A stretch of DNA of 64,000 bases from Amia ocellicauda (taxonomy: Eukaryota > Chordata > Actinopteri > Amiiformes > Amiidae): positions 32,563,707 to 32,627,706 of the forward strand of contig NC_089852.1 of assembly GCF_036373705.1 (NCBI RefSeq), read 5' to 3'. The notes under the pieces were generated by a model, which searched no databases, was not told the origin of the DNA, and saw only the letters and a program-made list of their open reading frames with translations. The translations under genes and the position numbers were made by a program. This document shows, in pieces, positions 63,400 to 64,000 of this stretch (position 1 is its first letter; each line of letters opens with the position of its first letter).

Positions 63400-64000
63400 T
63401 TACTACCAGTAATATTTAATAATAACAATACTACTACTACTACTAATAATAATAATAAATGTACATAGCTTTACTTTGCATTGATTGTAGATGCGTGTGT
63501 TTGGCTCAGGGCAGCTCCTCTTTGCGGAGAAATCGGCCGATCGGGGTTGCTGTGTATCTTGTACTATTATTAATGTGTATTTATTAATTTTACCAGCTTT
63601 CTTTTGTGTCAATTTGCCTTATCTATGGGATGTTATTCATGTTTTAAAGGAGATTCTCACATTCATGTTGACCATCTAGTTTATAAACTAGAAACGTCTG
63701 AATCTTCACCCCTCGCATCTATTCTCGTGATAAACTGATTTCCCCTCTTCCAAATCGCTGTTATAACTGTGTACAATACTAATCAATGTGTCAAATTAAA
63801 AGTTTACAATACTAAAAAGTTTATTGTATTTCATTTTCCCAGTCTCAGACGCAGTAAAATGTTCAAAACATCCCCTATTTGACTCTTTTAAAAGCTCTCT
63901 CATGTACTGAGCATTTTCAGTGCACTGCCATCTTTTCCCATGTTTTCTAAGAGACGGGTATTTTTTTTGTAACCAATACAAAACCTCTGTTTGTTTTAAA
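63400..64000 (-). repeat. Repeat copy 2 (inverted relative to 30840-31460)
   Basis: Matches 30840-31460 in reverse complement through the (ACT)n/(AAT)n segment, the GCGGAGAAATCGGCCGATCG block and the block at 63800-63990. A short minus-strand frame (63796-63981) reads RELLKESNRGCFEHFTASET, of unknown family. The repeat runs off the window. Confidence 0.6.

Overview
The window looks like a gene-poor, repeat-saturated stretch of a ray-finned fish genome. Evidence: intact fish-type odorant receptor genes sit in a mixture of Tc1/mariner, piggyBac, L2/CR1-like LINE, DIRS, Ty3/gypsy and Polinton/Maverick-type sequences, with long (TA)n, (CA)n and (AAT)n microsatellites. I cannot name the species. 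No rRNA, intact tRNA or ordinary multi-exon host gene was recognised. The only plausible host genes are three intact single-exon odorant receptors (10369-11313 minus, 18751-19680 minus, 55170-56099 plus) and two receptor remnants (2774-2923 and 28315-28475, both minus).

Layout. 1-9300: an LTR-like repeat, fragments of DIRS and Tc1, an OR fragment, a solo-LTR-like repeat and two LINE 3' ends. 9300-17740: a deleted Tc1, a 74-bp MITE, an intact OR, the broken remains of an unusual transposon carrying integrase-like and HECT-like coding pieces, nested foldback repeats, and an apparently intact Tc1/mariner element with DD36E spacing. 17745-21505: OR-bearing duplicon A. 21930-26740: two DIRS pieces in opposite orientation, one carrying a solo LTR. 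26950-32345: L2 pieces, a decayed third copy of the OR duplicon, a 71-bp tandem repeat and a LINE RT fragment. 32795-36030: LTR-like repeat, LINE endonuclease and Tc1 fragments.

36030-46182 is a nest. A minus-strand Ty3/gypsy element is split by a piggyBac element (37325-45123, TTAA on both sides). The piggyBac carries three L2 insertions and one CR1-like insertion, and one of the L2 pieces is itself split by a solo LTR with a 5-bp target duplication. Directly beside it, 46183-52690 holds the decayed core of a Polinton/Maverick-type, virus-like element. Its plus-strand block has protein-primed type DNA polymerase B, packaging-type ATPase, a short basic/hydrophobic protein and an intact 260-codon ORF. 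Its minus-strand block has adenain-type protease, two capsid-type genes, a chromodomain remnant and two unrecognised genes. The two blocks converge on back-to-back poly(A) signals. Nearly every gene has stops, frameshifts or deletions, so this is a fossil.

53415-57535 is duplicon B, an inverted copy of duplicon A with an OR about 96% identical in protein. The rest (57580-64000) holds broken Tc1/mariner copies, an L2 3' half, a DIRS 3' half with a 57-bp-arm hairpin, and a repeat running off the end. The best candidates for little-described biology are the Polinton-type block with its unrecognised genes, the HECT/integrase transposon remnant, and the intact DD36E transposon. All assignments come from reading motifs by eye; no database search was run.
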